A DNA stretch of 64,000 bases from CAKRJP01 sp963634745 (GCA_963634745.1 CAVHCX010000011.1:19082-83081); one strand, 5' to 3'. Shown: positions 25,366 through 34,173, numbered from the stretch's first letter. Made by a program: numbers and translations. The notes: generated by a model from the letters alone, not told the origin.

Positions 25366-25623
25366 TTACAGATTCTCCCGGAAGAATTTCTCGATGGCTG
25401 CATAAGCCTCTTCCTCATCCGGTCCTTCTACTGTAATTGTAACTTCTGCATCTTTTTTGATTCCCATTGACATGATCATCATCATCTGGGTTGCTGATAC
25501 AGTTCTGTCGTCTTTTGTCAGAGTGATCTTGCTCTCGAATTTCTTAGCTTCTTTTACTAAAAGTCCTGCCGGTCTTGCGTGAAGTCCCAACTCATCCTTA
25601 ATTGTATAGTTAAAAGTTTTCAT
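25366..25623 (-). CDS. HPr-family phosphocarrier protein lacking Ser46 (ula locus)
   Basis: The protein has 85 residues. ELGLHARPAG keeps the phosphorylated His15. Position 46 is glutamine (SATQMMMIMSMG), so HPr kinase cannot act on it. The Gln46 and the run of methionines separate it from the general HPr. It closes the second ula unit, 21 bp after the ulaF-like gene. It probably serves the ascorbate PTS without feeding into CcpA repression; that is inference. Confidence 0.9.
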   Translation of the reverse strand: MKTFNYTIKDELGLHARPAGLLVKEAKKFESKITLTKDDRTVSATQMMMIMSMGIKKDAEVTITVEGPDEEEAYAAIEKFFRENL

Positions 25624-25644
25624 AATATCTGATTCCTTTCTTTT

Positions 25645-26331
25645 CTAGTTCTGTCCGTAGTATGAATTTGCACCATGTTTTCTGAAATAATGCTTGTCCT
25701 GGAGCTCCTGTGGCGCCGGTTTTACTTCCGGATTGATCTGCTCACAGCGGGCTGCCATCTTAGCAACTTCTTCTAATACAACAGCATTGTGGACTGCCTC
25801 ATGGGCATCCTTTCCCCATGCAAAAGGTCCGTGGTTTTTGCAAAGAACTGCCGGTACAGCCTCGTAGTCTTTGTCCTTGAAAAGGTCTACAATCAAAAGG
25901 CCGGTATTCTTCTCATACTCATCAAATTCCTTACCTTCTAAGCATCTGGCACATGGAACTTCGCCGTAGATATAATCTGCATGAGTGGTTCCATAGCAAG
26001 GAATGGCTCTTCCTGCCTGGGCCCAGCTGGTAGCCCATGAAGAATGGGTATGCACCACGCCTCCGATATTTGGAAAAGCCTTGTAAAGCTCCAAATGGGT
26101 TGCTGTATCAGAAGATGGATTATACTTTCCTTCGATCTTATTTCCATTCAGGTCCATGACAACCATATCTTCCGGAGAAAGCTTGTCATAATCCACACCG
26201 CTAGGCTTGATTACAAAATATCCGGTCTCTCTGTCAATGGCACTTACATTTCCCCATGTAAATGTAACAAGACCATATTTAGGAAGGTCCATATTTGCCT
26301 CATAGACTTCTTTTTTTAATTCTTCTAACAT
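25645..26331 (-). CDS. ulaF: L-ribulose-5-phosphate 4-epimerase
   Basis: The protein has 228 residues of the class II aldolase/AraD family. Zinc ligands are in VVHTHSSWAT (HxH) and a later histidine in AHEAVHNAVVLEEVA. SGVDYDKL and GKYNPSSDTATH form the substrate loop. It converts L-ribulose 5-phosphate to D-xylulose 5-phosphate. With the neighbouring 3-epimerase and ascorbate PTS, the UlaF role is more likely than AraD in arabinose use. Confidence 0.9.
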   Translation of the reverse strand: MLEELKKEVYEANMDLPKYGLVTFTWGNVSAIDRETGYFVIKPSGVDYDKLSPEDMVVMDLNGNKIEGKYNPSSDTATHLELYKAFPNIGGVVHTHSSWATSWAQAGRAIPCYGTTHADYIYGEVPCARCLEGKEFDEYEKNTGLLIVDLFKDKDYEAVPAVLCKNHGPFAWGKDAHEAVHNAVVLEEVAKMAARCEQINPEVKPAPQELQDKHYFRKHGANSYYGQN

Positions 26332-26342
26332 CCTTTTTCTCC

Positions 26343-27392
26343 TTACTCTGTAATGGTATAAAGCGCAACCTCATCGATCTCGCGGTTGGTAGATACCAGC
26401 ATATCCTTTCCGTCTTTTACATAGTGGTATACATTTGCCGATCCACAATCACGGTCGATATATTCCATCTCATATGTTTCTTTTTCTTTGTTATAAGCAA
26501 AGGCCATGAGGTCTCTTTCTGCCTTTCTGTGGCCTGTTACAAATGCAGGCTTTCCGCAGAGGCTTCCACCGAAAATAGAGTGGAGGAAGTCACGGCTCTC
26601 GCCAAATTCATATATCATCTCAAAGGCATCATCCTTCTTTTTGTAGAAGCGCACCTTATCTCCGTGGAAGGGTGCGATGACTGCAAGTTCTTTCTCTCCG
26701 TCTCCATCAAAATCAACTAAAACCGCATCACTTGCTGCATCTGTGATCAAGGTGCGGATCTCCCACTCTCCATCTGCCTGGGCCGGCGGAACAAACTGGA
26801 AGACGCCTCCGTCACAGGAAATGACCCCTGTCTGGACACCCTCATCTTCTACTCTGTAGTAGCCATGGTTTTTCAACATTCCCTCTTTGATAACCTTAAG
26901 TTCCAACTGGTGGTCCTCATCAAATACGCTCAAGTCCTCCGGAAGAACTGCTACAAAGACCTTACCCGGGAATCTCCAGTCATCCTTGTATTCATGATCG
27001 GATTTTAAAGCGCAAGCAATGAGGTATCTTACGCCATTTCTCTCCAGGATATCAAAGCGGTGTACAAAGGGAAGGTCTACTAAGGTCTTTACTTCCCAAT
27101 TTCCCTTTTCGATCGGTGTAACCTTTACGATTTTTGCTTCCTTGGAATCATTAGGAGAATAGAACTTGTGGGTTGCAAGGAACTGTCCGTCGCTTCCCGG
27201 AACCTGAACCATGGTCATAACTCCGCCCGGTTCTTCCCAGACAACATCCTCCTGGTTTCCCTCTGTATCAAAGAGCAGGCACTTATCTACCTTCTCTGCT
27301 GCCACCAGGATATGGTCCTTTCCCTGATAATGCAAGGGTGCAATTGAATAACATTTTGTTAAATTAGAAATTACTTTTTTTTCGATTTTCAT
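26343..27392 (-). CDS. Cytoplasmic beta-propeller (FG-GAP-like) protein of the ula operon
   Basis: The protein has 349 residues, no signal peptide and repeated beta-blades. One blade carries an FG-GAP/VCBS calcium-loop-like sequence, VDFDGDGEKELAVIAP (about 228-243), and others have spaced DxxG patterns. Its start overlaps the stop of the ulaE-like gene by 4 bp, and it precedes ulaF by 11 bp, so it belongs to the ascorbate operon. It is not part of the classical six-gene ula pathway. A lactonase-like or sugar-phosphate-binding role is possible; no catalytic signature was recognised. Confidence 0.75.
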   Translation of the reverse strand: MKIEKKVISNLTKCYSIAPLHYQGKDHILVAAEKVDKCLLFDTEGNQEDVVWEEPGGVMTMVQVPGSDGQFLATHKFYSPNDSKEAKIVKVTPIEKGNWEVKTLVDLPFVHRFDILERNGVRYLIACALKSDHEYKDDWRFPGKVFVAVLPEDLSVFDEDHQLELKVIKEGMLKNHGYYRVEDEGVQTGVISCDGGVFQFVPPAQADGEWEIRTLITDAASDAVLVDFDGDGEKELAVIAPFHGDKVRFYKKKDDAFEMIYEFGESRDFLHSIFGGSLCGKPAFVTGHRKAERDLMAFAYNKEKETYEMEYIDRDCGSANVYHYVKDGKDMLVSTNREIDEVALYTITE

Positions 27393-28252
27393 GATGCTTT
27401 CTCATTTCCTTCCGTCTGTCTATCTAAAATTTCTGACATCATATGGATTGCAAAGTTCAGATCTTCCTTCCAATCCTCATTTCCCTTATACCAGAATTCT
27501 GTCACATATCTTCGAATTCCAAGATCCCAGGCTTTTGCGATTGCCGCCTCAAAATCCACATGGCCGGTTCCGTAGGGGATCTCCCTATATTTTCCCGGAA
27601 CTGTTTCCTTCAAATGAAGGGATGTGATATTTCCTCTTCCAAGCTCCATATCTTCTAATACGTCTGACTTGTACTGGACTGCGGCGTTGGTCAGATTTCC
27701 AATGTCCGGATATACCTTTAAGTAATTAGAATCACAGAGAACTACATATTTCATAGCTTTTTCTACTGTGTTCATAAATTCATTTTCCATGGTCTCAAGA
27801 CCCAGGATCACACCGGCACGTTCTGCCATCTGGGCTCCTTTTTTGAGATTTTCTAAAAATCTTCTCTTGGTTTCCAGGCTTGATGGCTCATAGTAGACAT
27901 CGTATCCGGGAATCATAACTACTCTTACGCCCAGATCATCTGCCAGCTGAATGGATTTTTCCAAAATCTCCATTCCTCTCCGGCAATAGTCCTCTTTATC
28001 ATTTCCAAGAGAATACTTGGTCAGCGCGCTGACACACATGGTGCGGATCGGTAATCCAATCTCATACATTGCCTTAACAAGATCGAAACGCTCTTCTTTT
28101 GTCATATCCAAACGTCCGATTTTTTCTTCTGTAGCATCAATACTAAGTTCTACATAATCATATCCTGCATCCTTGGCCACCTGAAGTTTTTCTCTCCAGC
28201 TAAGGTCTGATGGCATGGATTTTTCATATAGCCCTATGGAATATGCTTTCAT
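27389..28252 (-). CDS. ulaE: L-xylulose/L-ribulose-5-phosphate 3-epimerase
   Basis: The protein has 287 residues with a xylose-isomerase-like TIM barrel. Typical UlaE/SgbU marks are IGLYEKSMPSDLSWREKL, DYVELSIDA, metal-site glutamate GLETMEN, and LKVYPDIGNL. It interconverts L-xylulose 5-phosphate and L-ribulose 5-phosphate. MKAYSIGLYEK at 28252 is the better start because GGAGG lies upstream; an ATG 33 bp earlier has none. Confidence 0.92.
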   Translation of the reverse strand: MKAYSIGLYEKSMPSDLSWREKLQVAKDAGYDYVELSIDATEEKIGRLDMTKEERFDLVKAMYEIGLPIRTMCVSALTKYSLGNDKEDYCRRGMEILEKSIQLADDLGVRVVMIPGYDVYYEPSSLETKRRFLENLKKGAQMAERAGVILGLETMENEFMNTVEKAMKYVVLCDSNYLKVYPDIGNLTNAAVQYKSDVLEDMELGRGNITSLHLKETVPGKYREIPYGTGHVDFEAAIAKAWDLGIRRYVTEFWYKGNEDWKEDLNFAIHMMSEILDRQTEGNEKAS

Positions 28253-28301
28253 GCTGTCTTCCTCCCATTTTACAGCATTCCGCATAATTCAAAATCCTTC
28301 T

Positions 28302-29078
28302 TTATTTTCCAAAATCGCTTTTTCTTACTATATGGAGCTCTACCCCGCAGGCCCGGAATTTTTCCAATTCTTCTTCCGGCGCCAGTTCATCTGTGATCAG
28401 ATGCTGGATTTTTTCGATTCCACAGCTGGTAAAACTGCTGTTTTTTCCTATCTTGGTATGGTCAGCCAGGATATATACGCCCTGGGCCGCATGATCGATC
28501 ATCAGCTGGTTCACATTTACTTCGTTAATAATCTCCGTAGTCATTCCTATGGATGCACTGATGCCGGAACATCCCACAAAGGTTTTTCTCGCAAAAATAT
28601 TCTGAAGATTTTGTACTGCAAAATCTCCCACCATTGCTTCCTTTGGATATCGCAGTTCCCCACCGGTGAGAATGATATTAACACCGTTTGCCTTCTCATG
28701 ATTGATGGCCTTTCCGTTGTTGGTGATAACCGTAACATTCTCACTTTCTACGTATTTTATTAACTCCAGCGCATTCCTGCTGGTGTTAATAAAAATGGTA
28801 TCCCCCGACTCGATCAAGCTAGCCGCATAGCGAGCGATGAGCTCCCGGTATAAGCTTACCTCGTCTATTTGATCCTCTTTTTTCTCCGTTACTTTAGCCC
28901 CGCCATAGAATCTCTGAATTCTTTTTTCTTCCTCCAAAACTCTCATATCCCTGCGGATGGTTACTACCGATACCCCTAAAAGCTCTGCAAGCTCGTCCGC
29001 CTTGATTTCAGGATTTTGGGTGAGTAATTCAAAAACCTTCTGTCGTCTGCTGTCCACATAGGCCTTTTCTCTTTTCAT
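28302..29078 (-). CDS. DeoR-family regulator of the ula locus
   Basis: The protein has 258 residues. The helix-turn-helix (SRRQKVFELLTQNPEIKADE, GVSVVTIRRDMRVLEEEKRI) is followed by a DeoR sensor domain with FINTSRNALELIKY and LADHTKIGKNSSF. It leads the second ula unit and lies after the terminator of the first. Both units have the same AGTTCATAAAA sequence inside their promoter spacer, the likely binding site. It plays the part of UlaR, although Escherichia coli UlaR recognises a different site. L-ascorbate 6-phosphate is the expected effector. Confidence 0.88.
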   Translation of the reverse strand: MKREKAYVDSRRQKVFELLTQNPEIKADELAELLGVSVVTIRRDMRVLEEEKRIQRFYGGAKVTEKKEDQIDEVSLYRELIARYAASLIESGDTIFINTSRNALELIKYVESENVTVITNNGKAINHEKANGVNIILTGGELRYPKEAMVGDFAVQNLQNIFARKTFVGCSGISASIGMTTEIINEVNVNQLMIDHAAQGVYILADHTKIGKNSSFTSCGIEKIQHLITDELAPEEELEKFRACGVELHIVRKSDFGK

Positions 29079-29136
29079 CTTTTATAACCTCATTTTCTAT
29101 TTCGCAAGTTCATTTTTGATGTGTGCTTCCGTCCCC

Positions 29137-29165
29137 ATTATTTCATCTTTTATGAACTTTGTCAT
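29137..29165 (-). promoter_or_regulatory. Promoter and operator of the ula regulator unit
   Basis: On the minus strand ATGACA (29165-29160), a 17-bp spacer and AATAAT (29142-29137). The spacer holds AGTTCATAAAA (29158-29148), also found in the ulaG promoter spacer. Confidence 0.65.
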
Positions 29166-29243
29166 TACTTTTTTGATTGTTTTATCGTAAAAAAGGTTAA
29201 AAAAAATAAGCCCAGGCATTTTAAGCGATTTTCCATTAAAATA

Positions 29244-29270
29244 GGCGCTCCGCTCCTTATGCGGAGCACC
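29244..29270 (-). terminator. Terminator after the ulaGCAB unit
   Basis: A 10-bp stem (GGTGCTCCGC / GCGGAGCGCC on the minus strand, one wobble) with a 7-base loop is followed by TATTTTAATGG. It lies 33 bp after ulaB. Confidence 0.75.
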
Positions 29271-29302
29271 CTGGATTTTTTATTATGCCGAAACAATCAT
29301 AA

Positions 29303-29608
29303 TTAATCAATAATGCCGTGTTCTTTCATTTTCTGTTCAATTTCCTGTGCAGACATGATGTTTCTCAGTCCGATGACCTGGGTTCCCTTCTTCTCTGCAT
29401 CCTTGAACATATTTGCAAAATTCTGTGCGCAGAATACCACATCATACTGAGCAGCTGCTGTCTTTCCCTCTGACAATGCACAGTGATGAACTTTTCCAGG
29501 CTTTAAGCCTACTTTATCAAGAACCTTCTGCATAGTCATTTTCATCATCAAGCTAGATCCTGCTCCGTTTGCACAACATACTAAAAAACTCATATTTTCC
29601 TTTGCCAT
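29303..29608 (-). CDS. ulaB: PTS ascorbate-type IIB subunit
   Basis: The protein has 101 residues. The phospho-cysteine loop LVCCANGAGSSLMMKM near the N-terminus is typical of the SgaB/UlaB group. It passes phosphate from IIA to ascorbate on IIC. It is the last gene of the first ula unit, after ulaA. Confidence 0.93.
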   Translation of the reverse strand: MAKENMSFLVCCANGAGSSLMMKMTMQKVLDKVGLKPGKVHHCALSEGKTAAAQYDVVFCAQNFANMFKDAEKKGTQVIGLRNIMSAQEIEQKMKEHGIID

Positions 29609-29674
29609 TTTTACATCCTCACTTTCTGTCGGTTTCCCGGCCTACCTTTTCAATTATTTTCTTATGTTTATATT

Positions 29675-31159
29675 TTATGCCTTCTGTTTTGCTTTTAATT
29701 CTTTGTATGCTTCATAATCTTCTGTCATCATGAAGTAACCCTCTTTGTCTCTTCTGTACTCAATCTGTGGAATAGCAAGGAGTGCAATGGCTACTACTGC
29801 TACACCTGCGTAGCTTAAGTACTTCATAACCACTGTCATTACCGGCCATACTACTGCCCAGTCCCACATTCCAAGGTATCCACCGTAAGCTGCCATTCCA
29901 ACCCATCCGGCGATGAGGGCTGAACCAAATACCTGGCACAGACCAGAAAGGAATGGAAGAATCAGGGCTGCCTTAACACCACCTTTTTCATTTGCGAAGA
30001 TGGCGATGGTTGCATTATCAAAGAATACCGGTACGAATCCGCAGATTACAAGAGTTGGGCTCTTAAGAACAATCAACAATGCAATTGCAATAATCTGTCC
30101 AAGGAAACCTGCAAGGAATCCAAGAGGAACCGCATTTGCAGAACCGAATCCAAAGATAACTGCACAGTCAACTCCGGGAACAGAACCCGGAAGAAGCTTG
30201 TCTGCAATACCCTGGAAGGATGCTGTCAGCTCTGTTACGAATGTACGAACACCAAGCTGAAGAATTGCCAAGTATACAGAGAAGTATAAACAGGTCTGAA
30301 TTACATAGAAGAGCATGGAAGAACCTTCTGCAAGGAAGCCCTGCTCTACCAGATAATCTTTACCAAGGATGCAAAGAATTGCTCCAAAGAAGATTAACAT
30401 CAAGATAGAGGTACATACCATATTCTCATTGAAGATAGACATGAAGCCCGGAAGCTCTACATCATCGATCTTCTTAACTTCTTTACCATCTTTTTTCTTA
30501 CCGAAAAGCTTCTCTGCCAACCAATAGTTTATGGCAACACCGAACATCTGCTGGTGAGCAAGTGTAAATCCTGCACCGTCTGTAACTTCCTGACATGGCT
30601 TAATAAGAAGGTTTGCACCAACTGCCCAGTAAGCACCAAGGATAACTGCCATTACAATGATCAGTGCTACATTGTGAGTAAGAAGTCCCGGCAATGCAAA
30701 CATGATGAGCCAGTAAGCAGTTGCAGACTGCTGTACCTGTACGTGACCGGTTGTAAAGAGGGCACGAAGTTTTGTCACTTTACTGAAACGAACTAATAAA
30801 ATATTAACGATAAATGCGATAAGGAGAAGGATCATTGCATCCCCAAAACCTTTACCGAAAACTTCTTCTACTCCTGCGGTTACTGCGTTCTGACCAAAGT
30901 ATGGGTCAATAACCATAGCGTCTATCTGGAATACATCTTTAAGTCCTACCAATACAGGACGGAAGTTACTTACCAATCCTGAAGAACCAACGGTCAAGAT
31001 CAAGTATCCAACGATCGCCTTAATCACACCTGCCAGTACGTCATACCAAGGTTTCTTTAATAAGATATAACCAATCATTACGATCAAACCGATCATGAAT
31101 GCCGGTTGTTCCAAAATATTTGTCGCAAAATACGACCACACATTCATTAAAATATCCAT
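29675..31159 (-). CDS. ulaA: PTS ascorbate-type IIC permease
   Basis: The protein has 494 residues and about 11 membrane segments, matching the SgaT/UlaA family. Family-typical stretches are NILEQPAFMIGLIVMIGYILL, SATAYWLIMFALPGLLTHN and PGVDCAVIFGFGSANAVPLGF. It brings L-ascorbate across the membrane as the 6-phosphate. A charged loop near residues 220-235 (KKKDGKEVKK) is typical. Confidence 0.95.
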   Translation of the reverse strand: MDILMNVWSYFATNILEQPAFMIGLIVMIGYILLKKPWYDVLAGVIKAIVGYLILTVGSSGLVSNFRPVLVGLKDVFQIDAMVIDPYFGQNAVTAGVEEVFGKGFGDAMILLLIAFIVNILLVRFSKVTKLRALFTTGHVQVQQSATAYWLIMFALPGLLTHNVALIIVMAVILGAYWAVGANLLIKPCQEVTDGAGFTLAHQQMFGVAINYWLAEKLFGKKKDGKEVKKIDDVELPGFMSIFNENMVCTSILMLIFFGAILCILGKDYLVEQGFLAEGSSMLFYVIQTCLYFSVYLAILQLGVRTFVTELTASFQGIADKLLPGSVPGVDCAVIFGFGSANAVPLGFLAGFLGQIIAIALLIVLKSPTLVICGFVPVFFDNATIAIFANEKGGVKAALILPFLSGLCQVFGSALIAGWVGMAAYGGYLGMWDWAVVWPVMTVVMKYLSYAGVAVVAIALLAIPQIEYRRDKEGYFMMTEDYEAYKELKAKQKA

Positions 31160-31185
31160 CTTGTTTCCCCTTCACTCTAATTCTT

Positions 31186-31638
31186 TTACAGATACTTCTC
31201 CTGAAGCTTCAAGAGATCTTCAGGTCCATTCGCTTTTTTCAGATCCTCGATCAAATCTTCATTAGACAGCATCTCCGCCAATCTTGACATGTTGTTAAGG
31301 TGCTGTTCCGGATTACAGGATGCCAGGGTAAAGAATAATGATGCATCCTTTTCCGGGTCCTCCGGATCAAAGCTTACCGGCTTGTCTAACTTCATAAAAC
31401 CAATGGCTGTCTTATGTACACCCACCGCATTTTCCTGGGAATGTGGCATTGCCACACCGGGAATAATAACGATATAGGGTCCATATTTTTCAACGCATTT
31501 AATAATATCTTCTTTATAATTTGCCTCAACGGTTCCGTCCGCCTCCAATGATTCACAGCTCATTCTAATGGCATCCTTCCAGTCTTTGGCGCTCTCTGCA
31601 AATTTACAATGCTTACTCTCAACGAATTCCTTTAACAT
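31186..31638 (-). CDS. ulaC: PTS ascorbate-type IIA subunit
   Basis: The protein has 150 residues with a fructose/mannitol-type IIA fold. The phosphorylated histidine is in VAMPHSQENAVG. FKSD-like and DLLKLQEKYL ends match SgaA/UlaC proteins. It takes phosphate from HPr and gives it to UlaB. It lies 26 bp ahead of ulaA. Confidence 0.93.
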   Translation of the reverse strand: MLKEFVESKHCKFAESAKDWKDAIRMSCESLEADGTVEANYKEDIIKCVEKYGPYIVIIPGVAMPHSQENAVGVHKTAIGFMKLDKPVSFDPEDPEKDASLFFTLASCNPEQHLNNMSRLAEMLSNEDLIEDLKKANGPEDLLKLQEKYL

Positions 31639-31669
31639 GGTTTTCTCCTATTTGTAATTTATCTGAATC

Positions 31670-32773
31670 TTACAGGCATGAACGGAACGGAATGTTCTGC
31701 GGAGCCTCGAAGCAATCCTCAAATCCTCTTCTGTGGTGATAGTAGATCTTATCCTTATCTGCCGGGTAAGTATACTTGCCGCCTACCTGCCAGAAGAATG
31801 GATGGAATTTATACTCGTTACGGTCCTTCTTGAAATCGTAAAGAACCTTGATCTCATCACAGTCTGCCTGGAAGTTTGTCCATACATCCCAGTGAATCGG
31901 AACTACAACCTTGCACTTCAAATTCTCTGCCATACGAAGAATGTCGATGGATGTCATCTTATCCTGCATACCGATTGGGTTCTCACCGAAGGATCCAAAT
32001 GCCACATCAATGTCATAATCCTTACCATGTTTTGCAAAATAGATAGAGAAATGAGAATCTCCGGAATGATAGATATTTCCACCTGGAGTTTTTACTAGGT
32101 AGTTGACTGCCTTATCGTCCATATCTGTTGGGCAGACACCTGTAAGCTCTTCTCTGTCCGGTCCGGTCTTATCTGTAGTTACGATACAGGTTCTGTCGAA
32201 AGAATCGAGGGCCACGATCTCGATATCTTTGATCTTAATTGTATCTCCAGGTTTTACTGTAATGCATCGCTCAGCAGGAACGCCCCATTTCTGCCATAAT
32301 TCAACAGATTTCTTTGGTCCGATAAATGGTACCGGAATCTCCTTTCCGTTCTCATCTGTTGTAGTCATTCCGCTCTGGATTACATGAGCAGCCCACTCAG
32401 CTGACATATGATCCTGATGATAATGGGTTGCAAGTACTGCATCTACTTTCTTAAATGCAAATGGATCAATTACAAATGGTACGTTACGAAGGTTTGGCTG
32501 CATAGCTCTTCCTCCGCACATGTTAGCCATCTGATGTCCAACCTTCATCTTTCCGTCCCCGTGGGTACGCTTTCCGTTTCCGCACCATAAGTCGATGGTA
32601 ATGTTGGCATCAGCCGGAGTCTTGAACCAGACACCTGTACATCCAAGCCACCACATAGCTACATTTCCCGGAGCAACAACTTCATTCTCGATGTCCTCCA
32701 CAAGCCATGTTCCCCACTCAGGGAATGTACTGTTGATCCAGCTTTCTCTTGTCATCTCACTAATTTTGCTCAT
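31670..32773 (-). CDS. ulaG: L-ascorbate-6-phosphate lactonase
   Basis: The protein has 367 residues of the metallo-beta-lactamase fold. The metal motif is ATHYHQDHMSAEW, with later ligands in YHSGDSHFS and VVPIHWDVW. UlaG opens the lactone ring of L-ascorbate 6-phosphate, the first cytoplasmic step, using manganese. It is the first gene of the unit, with a GGAGGAGGG site and the promoter at 32831-32859. Confidence 0.95.
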   Translation of the reverse strand: MSKISEMTRESWINSTFPEWGTWLVEDIENEVVAPGNVAMWWLGCTGVWFKTPADANITIDLWCGNGKRTHGDGKMKVGHQMANMCGGRAMQPNLRNVPFVIDPFAFKKVDAVLATHYHQDHMSAEWAAHVIQSGMTTTDENGKEIPVPFIGPKKSVELWQKWGVPAERCITVKPGDTIKIKDIEIVALDSFDRTCIVTTDKTGPDREELTGVCPTDMDDKAVNYLVKTPGGNIYHSGDSHFSIYFAKHGKDYDIDVAFGSFGENPIGMQDKMTSIDILRMAENLKCKVVVPIHWDVWTNFQADCDEIKVLYDFKKDRNEYKFHPFFWQVGGKYTYPADKDKIYYHHRRGFEDCFEAPQNIPFRSCL

Positions 32774-32830
32774 TTGAACCCTCCTCCTAAATAGTTCATA
32801 TAAACTTGATTTATTTGTTCCTTTACCTGT

Positions 32831-32859
32831 GTTATATCACTTTTTATGAACTCCATCAA
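32831..32859 (-). promoter_or_regulatory. Promoter and operator of ulaG
   Basis: On the minus strand TTGATG (32859-32854), a 17-bp spacer and TATAAC (32836-32831). The spacer holds AGTTCATAAAA (32852-32842), and an inverted half-site TATGAAC lies downstream in the leader. The rest of the 32774-33055 gap is AT-rich and holds only the HAD terminator. Confidence 0.7.
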
Positions 32860-32973
32860 GGATTTTATATGACCATTCTCTTATTATACGATCGTTTTGA
32901 TAATTTTTATATATTGCATAATTGTTCTTTCTTGTTTTTGTGCATTATTACAAGGGTTTTTTCTAATAAAAAA

Positions 32974-33015
32974 GGAGATTTTCAGCCATTTCATTTTCAA
33001 AAGCTTCAAATCTCC
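32974..33015 (-). terminator. Terminator of the HAD hydrolase gene
   Basis: The stem GGAGATTT / AAATCTCC with a 26-base loop is followed on the minus strand by TTTTTTTATT. It lies about 40 bp past the stop codon. Confidence 0.7.
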
Positions 33016-33055
33016 TGGTTTTTCACTTCTTTTTTATGCAACAACGTTCATATAA

Positions 33056-33778
33056 CTATTCATTTAAGAGCAAAGAATCAATATCAACCTCCGCAAACGA
33101 TCGTATCCAAGGATACTTAATTTCTTCCCGGAGGTCTTCCTCCTGCGTATACCAAATCCCCTTGAGTCCATTTCCACTGGCACCTTCTACATCCTTTTTA
33201 AGGCTATCCCCGATAAATGCGCACTCATCCGCGCATAGGCCCGCCTTCTCCACGCAGAGCTCAAAGAAACGAGGATGAGGTTTTTCCACCCCAGCCTCCT
33301 CACTGGTCACAATAAAATCCACATAAGGAGCGACCCCCAGAGCCTCCAACTTCTTATACTGAATATAGGCAGTCATATCCGTTCCGATTCCAATACGGAT
33401 ATTTCTCTTCTTTAATTCTCTTATAAGCTCTAGAGATCCCCTTGTCGGCTGGGACTGTCTGATCAAAGTATCCCAATAGGCATGGTACATATTGCGGGCA
33501 TGAGGAAACAAAGGCTGCCCCATAAGCTCCAACATGCATTGGGTCCTAAGCAGCCTGCTGTGAATAGCAGCCGCCTCCCTCCCGATCCGATCAATCACAA
33601 TCCGTCCGGCCTTCTTATAAAAACCATCCATCTCCTCCCTCGAAATACCAAAGGCACTTTTACAATAATCCTCCATAGCCTTCATGCCATAAACATGATT
33701 CTCATCATAGCTATACAAAGTATTATCTATATCAAAAATAACCGCTTTTATACTCTTTTCTTCACACACGCCACACAT
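33056..33778 (-). CDS. HAD-superfamily hydrolase
   Basis: The protein has 240 residues. Motif I is VIFDIDNTLY, with the nucleophile aspartate; motif II is IGIGTDMTAY; motif IV is AFIGDSLKKDVEGASG. A helical cap follows motif I (about 25-95). It is a phosphatase-like enzyme of the YjjG/pyrimidine-nucleotidase or phosphoglycolate type, with unknown substrate. A GTG three codons in (33769) has better spacing from the GGGGG site than the ATG. Confidence 0.82.
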   Translation of the reverse strand: MCGVCEEKSIKAVIFDIDNTLYSYDENHVYGMKAMEDYCKSAFGISREEMDGFYKKAGRIVIDRIGREAAAIHSRLLRTQCMLELMGQPLFPHARNMYHAYWDTLIRQSQPTRGSLELIRELKKRNIRIGIGTDMTAYIQYKKLEALGVAPYVDFIVTSEEAGVEKPHPRFFELCVEKAGLCADECAFIGDSLKKDVEGASGNGLKGIWYTQEEDLREEIKYPWIRSFAEVDIDSLLLNE

Positions 33779-33923
33779 CCCCCAGCTTCATAAAATTAGC
33801 ATTCATAACTCTCATTATAACATCGTATAAAATCAATTTCAGTACTTTTCCACCAGAATCAAATCCTTCCAGCCACGGTTGATCATCCATTTCTTAAAAA
33901 AACATTGAGTCGAATATGTAGGC

Positions 33924-34148
33924 CATACGGCAAGGTGGGATGCTAGGCCCTTAAAGACGATAGCGAGGCTTCCGTAAGGAGCTGAAGCCGGCAGCAAGAA
34001 TACGCGCATTGTGCCCGGAGGGCCGAAGGGCAAGGCCCTGAGTGAGCGCGCAGCGCGAGTTGGCGCGAATCCTTGCGAATCAGCCGGCTTAAGCTCCTTA
34101 GGAAACGAAGCGTGTCTTTAAGGGCCTAGCATCCCACCTTGCCGTATG
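33924..34148. repeat. Palindromic repeat element, copy C
   Basis: The element is bounded by a perfect 35-bp inverted repeat (33924-33958 with 34114-34148, beginning CATACGGCAAGGTGGGATG). The core matches copies A and B (GTGCCCGGAGGGCCGAAGG, CCCTGAGTGAGCGCG, CAGCGCGAGTTGG, GCGAATCAGCCGGC). The arms have no resemblance to those of A and B beyond the outer CATAC. It lies between the HAD gene and the end of the opp operon. Open frames across it are not genes. Confidence 0.85.
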
Positions 34149-34173
34149 TCAACAAATCCGCGAAAAAGCAAAA

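Noticed and set aside
33839..34033. 64-codon frame within palindromic copy C
   Set aside because: It is produced by the repeat core (PFGPPGT-type translation seen in every copy) and has no start signal.
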